In this document: positions 19,059 through 27,901 of the stretch, piece by piece
How positions within the stretch are numbered: position 1 is the first letter of the stretch
Layout: each line of letters opens with the position of its first letter
Source of the DNA: an uncultured Pelagibacteraceae bacterium
Lineage (GTDB): Bacteria > Pseudomonadota > Alphaproteobacteria > Pelagibacterales > Pelagibacteraceae
DNA length: 64,000 nucleotides
Assembly: GCA_902552985.1 (NCBI GenBank)
Contig: CACDII010000001.1
Location: forward strand, 62,001-126,000
Direction of reading: 5' to 3'
Position numbers and translations under genes: made by a program
Notes under the pieces: model-generated
The model's database searches: none
Told to the model about the DNA's origin: nothing
Seen by the model: the letters and a program-made list of their open reading frames with translations, nothing else

Positions 19059-19436
19059 ATGAATAAAGACGATAAAGCCTACAAATCAATTAGTGAAGTT
19101 GCAAAATTATTAAATTTGGTTAATTCTAGAGATGGAAAACTAAATACCCATACAATTAGATTTTGGGAAAAAGAATTTAAGCAATTAAGACCGAAAAAAC
19201 TATCAGGAAATAGAAGATATTATGACCCAAAAGCAGTGAATATTTTAAAAAAAATTAAATATCTGTTAAAAGAAAAGGGATTAACTATTAATGGCGCTAG
19301 AAAAATTTTAGATAATCCGAACCCTATAGAACTTGACGAAAATAAAAAAAACTCTATAAGCGTTGACAGTAAAAAAATTAAAAAAAAATTAATTAATATC
19401 TCAAATTTAATTAAAGATATTAAAAGAATTAAATAA
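19059..19436 (+). CDS. MerR family transcriptional regulator
   Basis: 125 aa. An N-terminal winged helix carries the MerR pattern TIRFWEKEFKQLRP...GNRRYYDPKAV (about 29-60), followed by a helical segment (LLKEKGLTINGARKIL). The C-terminus is short and Lys-rich, with no metal or ligand motif, so the signal is unknown. The ihfA-merR order is common in alphaproteobacteria, where the gene has no settled function. Confidence 0.85.
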   Translation: MNKDDKAYKSISEVAKLLNLVNSRDGKLNTHTIRFWEKEFKQLRPKKLSGNRRYYDPKAVNILKKIKYLLKEKGLTINGARKILDNPNPIELDENKKNSISVDSKKIKKKLINISNLIKDIKRIK

Positions 19437-19438
19437 TT

Positions 19439-19630
19439 ATGGCAAAAAAAACTCACGTTAAAGTACGGCTTGTACCTGAAAATAAACCAGATAGTTCTTT
19501 TTTTTATTATGTAAAAAAACCAGCTGGTGGTGAAAAAGCTAAAGTTAAATTAAAGGCAAAAAAGTATAATCCATCAACAAGAAAGCACGAAGTTTTTGTT
19601 GAAAAAAAATTGCCTCCTCATAGTAAGTAA
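19439..19630 (+). CDS. rpmG: 50S ribosomal protein L33
   Basis: 63 aa. KVRLVPENKPDSSFFYYVKKPAG is the central L33 signature as a region, and the protein ends HEVFVEKKLPPHSK, close to KHVVYKEAKIK-type L33 tails. It contains no cysteine, so it is the zinc-free type. The stop codon abuts the last codon of the convergent chorismate mutase gene. Confidence 0.92.
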   Translation: MAKKTHVKVRLVPENKPDSSFFYYVKKPAGGEKAKVKLKAKKYNPSTRKHEVFVEKKLPPHSK

Positions 19631-19921
19631 TTATTTTTTTTTAAACTTTCTGTTTTCAAAATCTATATAAGCCCATATCATATTTTTCCATATACGATTG
19701 GTTACTTTTGTATCAATATTTCTTTTTATCGATTCTTTCTTTATTTTTTTTAGAATTGTAGAAATACGTCTTTTATCTATTATTTCATTTTTATATTTTT
19801 TTAATAATAAAACACTTTTGATAATTTCACTTCTTTTCTTGATGATTTTAAGTAATTGAGAATCTAATTTATCTAATTTTTTTCTTAGTAAATTAAGTTT
19901 TATTTTGTTTTTAGGCGACAT
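19631..19921 (-). CDS. Chorismate mutase type II (AroQ fold)
   Basis: Converts chorismate to prephenate for Phe and Tyr synthesis. The 96-aa all-helical, Lys-rich protein has the AroQ pattern: LRKKLDKLDSQLLKIIKKRSEIIKSV (region 10-35, with the active-site Arg/Lys positions) and a second helix with DKRRISTILKKIKKES. It stands alone on the minus strand between rpmG and ctaA. Identification relies on the helix pattern, not a strong signature. Confidence 0.8.
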   Translation of the reverse strand: MSPKNKIKLNLLRKKLDKLDSQLLKIIKKRSEIIKSVLLLKKYKNEIIDKRRISTILKKIKKESIKRNIDTKVTNRIWKNMIWAYIDFENRKFKKK

Positions 19922-19964
19922 TTATACAATTGGATTTATTAATAATTAATATATTTATTTATAT

Positions 19965-20996
19965 ATGTACATAGATAATAAACTAACTAAAAAATATATT
20001 TCTTATTGGTTAGCTGCCATGTTTTTGATTATTTCTATAATGATTGTAGTGGGGGGTTTAACTAGATTAACCGACTCGGGTCTTTCTATAACAGAGTGGG
20101 AATTATTTGCGGGTTTCCTACCTCCGATAAATAGTGAGGATTGGAATAATTACTTTAATTTGTACAAACAAATACCTGAATATACTTTGCAAAACTTTTC
20201 AATGACTTTAAATGAATTTAAAGTTATTTTTTGGTGGGAATGGATACATAGATTTCTTGGACGTTTAATTGGCATTTCTTTTATAATACCACTTATTTAT
20301 TTCACATTTAAATTAGGTTTTAAAAAATTAAAAATGCTTTATTTTATTTTTTTTCTCATTTGTTTTCAGGGATTTATTGGATGGTATATGGTATCTAGCG
20401 GTTTAGTTGATAGAGTAGACGTAAGTCATTATAGATTAGCTCTTCATTTAATAATTGCATTTATTATTTTATCTTTGATTTTGTGGTCTTTTTTACAAAC
20501 AAAAGATTTAAATTTACCTACTAATAATATTAATAATTTTTTTCCAATTTGTTTTTTATTTTTAGTTTTTTGTCAAATTATAATTGGAGCTTTTGTTTCT
20601 GGAATGGATGCAGGGACAATTTATAATACTTGGCCACTGATGGGTTCATCATATTTTCCTGATGATAGTAAAATAATTGAATTATTTAGCAGAAATATAT
20701 TTAACGATCCATCCATAGTTCAGTTTATTCATAGAAACATGGCTTATCTTATTTTATTTTTTTATGTTTATTTGTTTTTTAAAGTTTATAAAAATAAATT
20801 AATTGATTTTTATAAGACAATTAAAATAGTTGGTCTTATTTTGTTAATTCAGATTATTTTGGGAATTCTTACTATTCTTTATGGTGCACAGATTTTTATT
20901 GCATCCATGCACCAAATAAGTTCAATTTTTCTAGTTAGTTCAAATATTTATTTAATATATTTAAATTCTAACTCTAGCTTACAGCCTTCAAACTAG
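19965..20996 (+). CDS. ctaA: Heme A synthase (COX15/CtaA)
   Basis: Oxidises heme O to heme A for aa3-type cytochrome oxidase. Eight predicted membrane helices over 343 aa. GGLTRLTDSGLSITEWEL (about 27-44), WWEWIHRFLGR (about 89-99, heme His), SHYRLALHLIIAF, WPLMG and FIHRNMAYLILF, and a C-terminal SMHQISSIFLV are the type 2 CtaA motifs with His ligands. Its last 23 bases overlap the end of metY. Confidence 0.94.
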   Translation: MYIDNKLTKKYISYWLAAMFLIISIMIVVGGLTRLTDSGLSITEWELFAGFLPPINSEDWNNYFNLYKQIPEYTLQNFSMTLNEFKVIFWWEWIHRFLGRLIGISFIIPLIYFTFKLGFKKLKMLYFIFFLICFQGFIGWYMVSSGLVDRVDVSHYRLALHLIIAFIILSLILWSFLQTKDLNLPTNNINNFFPICFLFLVFCQIIIGAFVSGMDAGTIYNTWPLMGSSYFPDDSKIIELFSRNIFNDPSIVQFIHRNMAYLILFFYVYLFFKVYKNKLIDFYKTIKIVGLILLIQIILGILTILYGAQIFIASMHQISSIFLVSSNIYLIYLNSNSSLQPSN

Positions 20997-22302
20997 GTTT
21001 GCCTGAAGCCGTTAATGCCTGATCTAAATCAGCAATAATATCATCTGGATGCTCGATACCAATTGACAACCTAACATAACCTGGTGTTACACCAGCAGCA
21101 AGCAACTCTTCAGAAGTTAATTGACTATGAGTTGTTGTAGCAGGATGTATTGCTAGACTTCTTGCATCACCTATGTTTGCAACATGGTAAAACATTTTTA
21201 AAGCTTCAATAAATTTTTTACCTGCTTCCACACCACCTTTAACTTCAATTCCAACTAAAGCTCCATTTCCACCTTTGAAATATTTTTTCGCTCTAGCAGC
21301 TAAGTCACCTTTGTGAAGTGTAGGATAAATAACTCTTTCAACATTTTTATGTTTGTTTAAAAAATCTACAACTTTTTCTGCATTTGAACAGTGTTGTTTC
21401 ATTCTTAATGGAGCTGTTTCTAATCCTTGTATAATACCCCAAGCATTATCAGGCGCTAAAGGTGCTCCTAAATCTCTTAACAAACACACACGGGCTCTTA
21501 CCGCAAATGAAACATTAGCACCAGTTAATTGAGGAACTACTTCACCCCAAACTGCACCTCCATAACTTGCATCAGGTTCATTAAACATTGGTTGTCTTTT
21601 TGGATTAGCAGTCCAATCAAAATTACCTCCATCAACTAAACAACCACCGATAACAGTACCATGACCACCGATGAATTTAGTTAATGAATGAACAACTACA
21701 GCTGCACCATGTTCAATTGGTTTACAAATTACTGGAGCGGCTGTGTTGTCCATAATTAATGGTATATTATGTTTTCTTCCAATATCTGCCACTTCCTTAA
21801 TAGGAAAAACTCTCAAGTAAGGATTAGGCAAAGTTTCGGCGTAAAAGCATCTTGTTTTTTCATCAATCAGTTTTTCAAAATTTTTCGGATCTGATGGATC
21901 TGCATATCTACATTCGATACCTAGTTTTTTTAATGTATGAGTGAAAAGGTTAACTGTTCCCCCATATAAATCTGTTGAACTAATGAAATTATCACCAGAT
22001 TGGCACACATTCATTATAGCAAATGTTGATGCCGCTTGACCTGACCCAACAGTAACGCAAGCAAGTCCACCTTCTAATGCTGCAACTCTTTTTTCAAGCA
22101 CATCGTTAGTTGGATTCATTATCCTTGTATATATGTTACCGAACTCTTTTAATGCGAATAGATTTGCTGCATTTTCAGTATCTTTAAATTGATACGATGT
22201 TGTTCTATAAACTGGAACTGCAACAGCAGTAGTAGCTGGATCACTTCTATAATCACCACCATGTAAAGCTATTGTTTCCGGATTTTTTATATTTTTTGAC
22301 AT
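20974..22302 (-). CDS. metY: O-acetylhomoserine sulfhydrylase (MetY)
   Basis: PLP enzyme that makes homocysteine from O-acetylhomoserine and sulfide. TIALHGGDYRSDPATTAVAV at the N-terminus, GSGQAASTFAIMN and the PLP lysine in VVVHSLTKFIGGHGTVIGG fit the Cys/Met PLP family, and the 442-aa length fits MetY better than MetB or MetC (about 390). GAGAGG lies just upstream of the ATG. It converges on ctaA and diverges from rplM. SAR11 methionine genes are known to be under SAM riboswitch control; see the leader entry. Confidence 0.94.
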   Translation of the reverse strand: MSKNIKNPETIALHGGDYRSDPATTAVAVPVYRTTSYQFKDTENAANLFALKEFGNIYTRIMNPTNDVLEKRVAALEGGLACVTVGSGQAASTFAIMNVCQSGDNFISSTDLYGGTVNLFTHTLKKLGIECRYADPSDPKNFEKLIDEKTRCFYAETLPNPYLRVFPIKEVADIGRKHNIPLIMDNTAAPVICKPIEHGAAVVVHSLTKFIGGHGTVIGGCLVDGGNFDWTANPKRQPMFNEPDASYGGAVWGEVVPQLTGANVSFAVRARVCLLRDLGAPLAPDNAWGIIQGLETAPLRMKQHCSNAEKVVDFLNKHKNVERVIYPTLHKGDLAARAKKYFKGGNGALVGIEVKGGVEAGKKFIEALKMFYHVANIGDARSLAIHPATTTHSQLTSEELLAAGVTPGYVRLSIGIEHPDDIIADLDQALTASGKPSLKAVS

Positions 22303-22421
22303 TATTACCTCTCAATTAATTTAATTATTATAATTTAACTAAAATAAGCGCATGAATTCAAGTCAAATTGAGACTTTAAAATTGACTTTATGTATAAATC
22401 TCAGTATTTATGCGCATTCTT
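22303..22421 (-). promoter_or_regulatory. Structured leader of metY / divergent metY-rplM control region
   Basis: On the metY strand the leader contains two interleaved helices: 22403-22396 with 22376-22369 (8 pairs, one G-U) and 22388-22382 with 22366-22360 (7 pairs). That is an H-type pseudoknot order, as in SAM-II and SAM-V riboswitches, and SAM-V was described in SAR11. However, the linker between the last two strands is only 2 bases, which is too short to span an 8-bp helix, and I could not match a SAM-V consensus. The same bases hold TTGAGA and TGTATA 17 bases apart, a possible rplM promoter. Confidence 0.28.
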
Positions 22422-22880
22422 ATGACAAAATTTGTAAAAAAAGCAGAAGTTGAAAATTCATGGTATGAAATTGATGCTAAAAATGCTGTGGTTGGTAGAT
22501 TAGCAGCTATAATTTCTAAAATAATTAGAGGAAAAAATAAAAATACTTTTTCTCCTCATATGGACCATGGAGATTTTGTTGTTGTAAAAAATATAGAACA
22601 AATAAAATTTACTGGTAAAAAATTTCAGGAAAAAATATATTATAAACACACAGGTCATCCAGGAGGTATTAAAGAAACTACTCCTGAAAAATTATATAAA
22701 AAAAAGCCTGAAGAAACATTAAAACTAGCTGTAAAAAGAATGTTGCCAGGTGGAGCTTTAGGAAAAAAACAATTAAACAAATTAAAAATTTACAAAGGTA
22801 ATGAACATCCACATTCATCTCAAAATCCTAAAATTTTAGATTTATCAAAACTTAATAGAAAAAACATAAGAGCTGAATAA
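22422..22880 (+). CDS. rplM: 50S ribosomal protein L13
   Basis: Early-assembly large-subunit protein. WYEIDAKNAVVGRLAAIIS and HTGHPGGIKETTPEK are L13 signatures, followed by RMLPGGALGKKQLNKLKIY. I prefer the ATG at 22422 (MTKFVKKAEVEN) because family members start about 10 residues before the WY motif. An in-frame ATG at 22410 would add four residues. It overlaps rpsI by one base, the universal rplM-rpsI operon. Confidence 0.94.
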   Translation: MTKFVKKAEVENSWYEIDAKNAVVGRLAAIISKIIRGKNKNTFSPHMDHGDFVVVKNIEQIKFTGKKFQEKIYYKHTGHPGGIKETTPEKLYKKKPEETLKLAVKRMLPGGALGKKQLNKLKIYKGNEHPHSSQNPKILDLSKLNRKNIRAE

Positions 22881-23290
22881 TGTCTGAACCTCAAATAAAT
22901 TTTAAAGACAGTAAGTACTCTACAGGTAGAAGAAAAAAATCTATTGCTAAAATTTGGCTTACGAAGGGTTCAGGAAAGATTCTTGTAAATGGAAAAAACT
23001 ATGATGAATATTTTAAACGAGATAATCATAAAATGCAGCTATTAAGACCATTTGAAATTATTAACCAGCCCACTTCTTATGATGTTAGATGCAGTGTTAA
23101 AGGAGGAGGACACACAGGTCAGGCAGGAGCAATGGTTCTTGGAATTTCAAAAGCTTTGCTGCAATTTGATCCTGAGTTAAAATCAGCTTTAAAAAAAGAA
23201 AAATTAACAACCAGAGACTCTAGAGCCGTTGAGAGAAAAAAATACGGTCACAGGAAAGCTAGAAGAAGCTTCCAGTTTTCTAAAAGATAA
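22880..23290 (+). CDS. rpsI: 30S ribosomal protein S9
   Basis: 136 aa. YSTGRRKKSIAKIWLTKGSG at residues 13-32 and GGGHTGQAGAMVLGISKAL mark S9, and the C-terminus ends in the KARRSFQFSKR tail that contacts P-site tRNA. It is the second gene of the rplM operon. No terminator hairpin is visible in the 33 bases before argC. Confidence 0.96.
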   Translation: MSEPQINFKDSKYSTGRRKKSIAKIWLTKGSGKILVNGKNYDEYFKRDNHKMQLLRPFEIINQPTSYDVRCSVKGGGHTGQAGAMVLGISKALLQFDPELKSALKKEKLTTRDSRAVERKKYGHRKARRSFQFSKR

Positions 23291-23323
23291 TATCTTTTTT
23301 AATCACAACTGTTATATTAAATT

Positions 23324-24346
23324 ATGTCAAAGCTTAATGTATTAATTTTTGGTGCTACTGGTTATATAGGTACACAACTTGTCAAATTATTAATAAATCA
23401 CAAAAATGTTAAGATAAAATATTTGTGTGGTAGTTCATCTATTGGAAAAAAAATTTCATACTATGAACCAAAACTTAAAAATAAAAAAATACCTAGAATA
23501 ATTAAATTCCAAAAAAAATATTTAGAAGAAGTTGATATTATTTTTACAGCTTTACCTAATGGCGAAGCACAAAAAATATCTAATTTATTATTAAAGAGGA
23601 ATATATTAATAGATTTATCTGCAGACTTTAGGTTAAAAAAATCAAAGGATTATTTTAAATGGTATAAAATTAAGCATTCATCTTTACACAATATAAAGAA
23701 CAGCATATATGCTTTACCTGAAATAAATAAAACAAATATTAAAAAATCAAAAATTATATCATGTCCAGGCTGTTATCCTACTTCAATTTTATTAGCCTTA
23801 ATTCCACTTTTAAAAAAAGGATTAATAAGTACAAAAAATATAATAATAGATTCTAAATCTGGATACTCAGGTGCGGGTAGAGGAGTGCATAAAAAATATG
23901 CTAAAAAAAATCTTTATGAGTCTTTAAGTGCATACGGAGTTGCTTACCACAGACACAATTCAGAAATCCAACAAGAATTAGATTTGTATTCAGCTGATGC
24001 AGTTGATTTTTCATTTACCCCACATTTATCACCGATGTTTAGAGGAATTTTGAGCACAATTTATGTAGATATAAGAAAAAACAATAATATTAATAAAATT
24101 ATATCATCTTTGAAAACATTTTATAAAGGTGCAAAATTTATCAAAATTTTAAAAAAAAATTCTTTATTGAGTACAAATGAAGTAATAAATACAAATAACT
24201 GTTATATTTCTGTATGTAACAGTAAGTTTAAAAATAAAATTATCATTTTATCAGCGATAGATAATTTGATAAAAGGAGGTGCTGGTCAGGCAGTTCAAAA
24301 TATGAATATTAAATTTAATGTTAGCGAAACTAAAGGTTTAATATGA
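23324..24346 (+). CDS. argC: N-acetyl-gamma-glutamyl-phosphate reductase
   Basis: Third step of arginine synthesis: NADPH reduction of N-acetylglutamyl phosphate. FGATGYIGTQLVKLL (about 9-23) is the NADP fold, the catalytic Cys lies in SCPGCYPTSILLAL (about 148-161), and HRHNSEIQQEL carries the active-site His. The length (340 aa) fits type 1 ArgC. Its stop is shared with the start of a small lipoprotein gene (ATGA). Confidence 0.95.
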   Translation: MSKLNVLIFGATGYIGTQLVKLLINHKNVKIKYLCGSSSIGKKISYYEPKLKNKKIPRIIKFQKKYLEEVDIIFTALPNGEAQKISNLLLKRNILIDLSADFRLKKSKDYFKWYKIKHSSLHNIKNSIYALPEINKTNIKKSKIISCPGCYPTSILLALIPLLKKGLISTKNIIIDSKSGYSGAGRGVHKKYAKKNLYESLSAYGVAYHRHNSEIQQELDLYSADAVDFSFTPHLSPMFRGILSTIYVDIRKNNNINKIISSLKTFYKGAKFIKILKKNSLLSTNEVINTNNCYISVCNSKFKNKIIILSAIDNLIKGGAGQAVQNMNIKFNVSETKGLI

Positions 24347-24513
24347 AAAAAATATTTTTTTTATTATTTATAACTGCTTGTACTGCTAAAAACGTTGGAA
24401 ACAATATAAACAATGAAGCTTTTGATTTTAATATAAATTTAAATCTTGAAGAATTTAAATCATTATTGGAGAGATATAACAAAGTTAAAGGATACCCTGA
24501 TATAAATAATTAA
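24343..24513 (+). CDS. Small predicted lipoprotein, 56 aa
   Basis: MKKIFFLLFITAC is a short signal peptide with a lipobox (ITA before Cys13). The mature part is about 44 residues, Asn-rich at first (KNVGNNINNEAFDFNIN), then a likely helix (LEEFKSLLERYNKVKGYPDI). The start overlaps the argC stop by 4 bases and the stop is 4 bases before hom, so it is wedged in an amino-acid operon with tight spacing. That spacing argues that it is real. The function is unknown. Confidence 0.7.
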   Translation: MKKIFFLLFITACTAKNVGNNINNEAFDFNINLNLEEFKSLLERYNKVKGYPDINN

Positions 24514-24517
24514 TTAT

Positions 24518-25804
24518 ATGAAGAAAATTGGCATTGGAATAATCGGTTTAGGCAATATAGGAAGCCGTCTATACAAAGAAATTCTATCTAAAAAAAAAGA
24601 TATTGGCCTTAAAACAAATACAAATATTAATATAGTAGCTATATCAGCAAAAAATATTAATAAAAAAAGAAGTTTTAAAATTAAAAGAAAAATTTTTTTT
24701 AAAAGACCTTTGGATATAACAAAAAACCCAAAAGTTAACATTGTTATTGAGTTGATAGGTAAAGCTGATGGAATTTCTAAAAAAATTGTTGAAAATTCAT
24801 TAATAAATAAAAAACATGTTATTACAGCTAATAAGGCCCTTATATCTAAACATGGCGATTATTTATCTTCGATAGCAGAAAAAAATAAAGTAAATTTAGA
24901 ATTCGAAGCTGCTGTAGGTGGTGGTATACCTGTTTTAAGAACTTTAAAAGAGGGTCTAGCAACAAATAAAATTTCTAAAATTTACGGTATATTAAATGGA
25001 ACATGTAATTATATTTTATCCGAAATGGAGAGCACTAAAGATTCATTTCAAAATGTTTTAAAAAAGGCACAAAACCTTGGTTATGCTGAGCCCAGTAACC
25101 CCAAATTAGATCTAAATGGTTCAGATGCTTTGGCGAAAATAAAAATTCTTTCATCTTTAGCATTTAATAAAAAAATATCTAAATCTAAATGCATGCTAGA
25201 GGGTATTGAGTCTATTGAAAGCAAGGATATTGATATAGCTAACCAATTAAATTTAAGAATTAAGCTTTTAGGCATAACAGAATTAGTTAACAATAAATTA
25301 TTCGAAAGAGTTCATCCATGTTTGGTCCCAAAAAATACTTATATTTCAAATGTTAACGATGTTATGAATGCCGTTATCCTTGAGGGAGAGCCAGTTGGAG
25401 AAAGTGTTCTACAAGGTGAAGGTGCTGGTCCTGGACCAACGTCTTCAGCTTTAATGTCTGATCTTTTGTCAATATTAAGAGGTAATATTAAATTTCCTTT
25501 TGGTATACCATCTAGTAAAAGAAAAAAACCCGTTATTTATGACCAAAATCTAAATTTTAATTCTTTATATTTAAGATTTGAAGTTAAAGATAAACCTGGT
25601 GTTTTATCACAAATAACTAGACAATTAGCTAAATATAAGATTTCTATTGCTCGTTTAATACAAATTCCTGATCATAAGAGAAAAAGAGCATCAATTATAA
25701 TAATTACTCACAAGTCTAAAGAGCTGTATTCTTTCAAATGTTTAAAATCCTTTAAATCCAACAAAAATATATTGAAATTACCAACGTTAATAAGACTTTT
25801 TTAA
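24518..25804 (+). CDS. hom: Homoserine dehydrogenase
   Basis: Reduces aspartate semialdehyde to homoserine for Thr and Met synthesis. GIIGLGNIGSRLYKEI is the nucleotide fold, and KKHVITANKALIS and GIPVLRTLKEGLATN are family motifs (GGGIPV, about 128-133). NGTCNYILSEM follows, and a C-terminal ACT domain starts near residue 350 (LRFEVKDKPGVLSQITRQLA). At 428 aa it is the long, regulated form, so Thr feedback is likely. Confidence 0.96.
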   Translation: MKKIGIGIIGLGNIGSRLYKEILSKKKDIGLKTNTNINIVAISAKNINKKRSFKIKRKIFFKRPLDITKNPKVNIVIELIGKADGISKKIVENSLINKKHVITANKALISKHGDYLSSIAEKNKVNLEFEAAVGGGIPVLRTLKEGLATNKISKIYGILNGTCNYILSEMESTKDSFQNVLKKAQNLGYAEPSNPKLDLNGSDALAKIKILSSLAFNKKISKSKCMLEGIESIESKDIDIANQLNLRIKLLGITELVNNKLFERVHPCLVPKNTYISNVNDVMNAVILEGEPVGESVLQGEGAGPGPTSSALMSDLLSILRGNIKFPFGIPSSKRKKPVIYDQNLNFNSLYLRFEVKDKPGVLSQITRQLAKYKISIARLIQIPDHKRKRASIIIITHKSKELYSFKCLKSFKSNKNILKLPTLIRLF

Positions 25805-25805
25805 T

Positions 25806-26708
25806 ATGGAAATATATTTCAAGTTATTCGAAGTATTATTTCCAGTATTTTTTGTTGTAGGTATTGGTTATTATCTTGGAAAAAAAAACCCAAAAATAGA
25901 TACATCATTTATTACAAATTTTGCTGCAAATATTGGTACTCCAGCAATGATTATATTTGCTGTTACATCTACCGGTATAACATTTGATATTTTTAAGGAT
26001 TATTTTTGGTATTATCTGATAGCAATTCTATGTTTTGTTGTTGTTGGTATTCCAACTTTATTTTTTCTTAAAACAAAAGATATAGTTAGAGAGTTACCGC
26101 CACTTATTTTACCAAACACAGGAAATATGGGAGTCCCAATATGTCTTTTTGCATATGGATCAGAAGGCCTAGGAGTTTCGGCTTCTATAACATCTTTAAT
26201 TATACTATTTCATTTTACTTTAGGTGTTTTTTTAGCTGATAGAAAATTTAATTTGCACGTTATTTTAAAAAATCCTCCATTTTATTCAATATTATTTTCT
26301 GCCCTAATTTTGTATAATGATATAAATTTACCAATTTTTATTATTAATACTACCGAATGGTTAATGTTTGCTACAATTTTCTTGATACTTATGTCATTAG
26401 GTATAGCTTTAACTAGATTAAAAGTATTTTCGTTAACAAATGCTTTAGTTTCTTCATTTGCAAGAATGATTCTAGGTCCAATAATTGGATTGCTTATAAT
26501 ATTTTACTTTGATCTTTCTGGTTTTGCGGCTGGTGTTTTGTTAATTCAATGTTCTATGCCTAGCGCTGTTTTAAATTATTTAGTAGCTAGCATTTATTCT
26601 CCTAAAAAAATTGTGGATAGTGTAGCAAGCACTATTGTTGTTTCTACTTTGATGTCATTTATAACTTTACCTATTGTAGTTTATTTTGCTTTAAAATATT
26701 TTTCTTAA
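25806..26708 (+). CDS. AEC (auxin efflux carrier) family transporter
   Basis: 300-aa protein with about 8 to 10 hydrophobic helices. The AEC pattern is visible: two inverted five-helix halves, LPNTGNMGVPICLFAYG in the first half (discontinuous-helix region) and QCSMPSAVLNYLVA in the second. Bacterial members carry small organic acids such as malate or malonate, but the substrate cannot be read from sequence. It sits between hom and a DMT transporter. Confidence 0.8.
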   Translation: MEIYFKLFEVLFPVFFVVGIGYYLGKKNPKIDTSFITNFAANIGTPAMIIFAVTSTGITFDIFKDYFWYYLIAILCFVVVGIPTLFFLKTKDIVRELPPLILPNTGNMGVPICLFAYGSEGLGVSASITSLIILFHFTLGVFLADRKFNLHVILKNPPFYSILFSALILYNDINLPIFIINTTEWLMFATIFLILMSLGIALTRLKVFSLTNALVSSFARMILGPIIGLLIIFYFDLSGFAAGVLLIQCSMPSAVLNYLVASIYSPKKIVDSVASTIVVSTLMSFITLPIVVYFALKYFS

Positions 26709-27554
26709 ATGAAGGCTATTATATTAAATTTATCAGCATGGGTTATGCTACCTATAATGGATGGCTTCGCAAAATATTTAAGTTCAACGATACCAGTACT
26801 TCAAATCACATGGTCTAGATATTTTTTCACAGTTATAATTGTTTTACCTGTAATGTTTTTTTTATTTAAAAAAAATTTAAAATGGACACAGCGACCTAAA
26901 TTACAGCTAATTCGTGGTTTACTCTTATTTAGTGCTAATATTTTATTTTTTTATTCAATTTCAGTGATTTCACTTTCTAAGGCTCTTACTTTAGCTTTTA
27001 TAGCACCTTTAATAGTAACTATTCTTTCTCCAATTTTACTAGGTGAGAAAGTTGGTTTTAGAAGATGGGCCGCAGTGATTACCGGATTTATTGGATCATT
27101 AATTGTTTTAAGACCTGGTTTTGTGGAGATAAATCTTGCTAGCTTTGCTGCGTTAGGAACAGGTTTTTTATATGGAATTTATTTAATAGTAACTAGAAAA
27201 TTACATAATTCTGACCATCCTCTTTTAACACTTTTATTTACTGGTGTAGTAGGGGCTATAATTGGTTCAATAATAGTACCTGTCGTTTGGGTTAATCCAA
27301 CATTAGCTGAATGGTACATGATGTTTGCTCTTGGATTTTTTGCCTCCTTAGGTCATTTACTTCTTATTCTTTCATTAAGATATGCTGATGCTTCAAAATT
27401 AGCTCCTTTTGGATATTTTGAGATAATTACAAATATTATTATTGGTTTTTACTTCTTTAATCATTTTCCAGATAACTGGACTTTCACAGGTTTGTTTGTG
27501 ATTATACTTTCAGGCATATATATATTGAAAAGGGAAGCATTAAATAAGGCCTAA
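26709..27554 (+). CDS. DMT family (EamA domain) transporter
   Basis: 281 aa with ten predicted membrane helices in two EamA halves. ITWSRYFFTVIIVLPVMFF and LLFSANILFFYSISVISLSKALTL (as a region) fit the first half, and the second has ASLGHLLLILSLRYADASKLAPFGYFEI. Such proteins export amino acids or other metabolites; substrate unknown. It abuts the AEC gene with no gap and is followed by the long 27555-27901 spacer. Confidence 0.82.
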   Translation: MKAIILNLSAWVMLPIMDGFAKYLSSTIPVLQITWSRYFFTVIIVLPVMFFLFKKNLKWTQRPKLQLIRGLLLFSANILFFYSISVISLSKALTLAFIAPLIVTILSPILLGEKVGFRRWAAVITGFIGSLIVLRPGFVEINLASFAALGTGFLYGIYLIVTRKLHNSDHPLLTLLFTGVVGAIIGSIIVPVVWVNPTLAEWYMMFALGFFASLGHLLLILSLRYADASKLAPFGYFEIITNIIIGFYFFNHFPDNWTFTGLFVIILSGIYILKREALNKA

Positions 27555-27901
27555 ATATAAGTTAATGCAATACTTTAATTTTATTATTTATATTCCTGAA
27601 ATTATTAAATTATTTATTGTATTTAAAGTAATACTTTAGATTATATATAAACTTTTTTAAATCAATTAAGCGGATATATAAATAAGAGAGAAACCACGTA
27701 AAATATGGTTTTTTTGATGTTAAAATTAGCATTGATGTATCAAGATTCTAGAGGATTGCAGAATCAGAATATAGCGTTTAAACGGCCATAGAAGGGGTAT
27801 ATTTTGAGATATATAGCTATAGAGTACAACCGAAGGGTGAAATTAAAAAAATTAGAATATATAGACTTCAAGAAGATAAAAAACGTTGGTAATATTGGCT
27901 T
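27555..27901. other. Gene-free spacer with a possible decayed reading frame
   Basis: 347 bases between convergent genes, unusually long for this genome. The first 130 bases are almost pure A+T. A plus-strand frame from 27686 to 27892 reads protein-like but is broken by TAG at 27749 and TAA at 27779. Its last open part (27782-27892) would encode 36 residues containing YSYRVQPKGEIKKIRIYRL. It may be a gene remnant or chance. A short inverted repeat GATTCT/AGAATC also lies here (27744-27766). Confidence 0.4.
27687..27715 (+). terminator. Possible intrinsic terminator after the DMT transporter gene
   Basis: AAACCA (27691-27696) pairs with TGGTTT (27706-27711) around a 9-base loop, and the 3' arm runs on into four more T residues. 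Weak A-U and G-U pairs could extend the stem outward. The stem is GC-poor and lies about 135 bases past the transporter stop, so the call is tentative. It could also serve the opposite strand. Confidence 0.35.
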
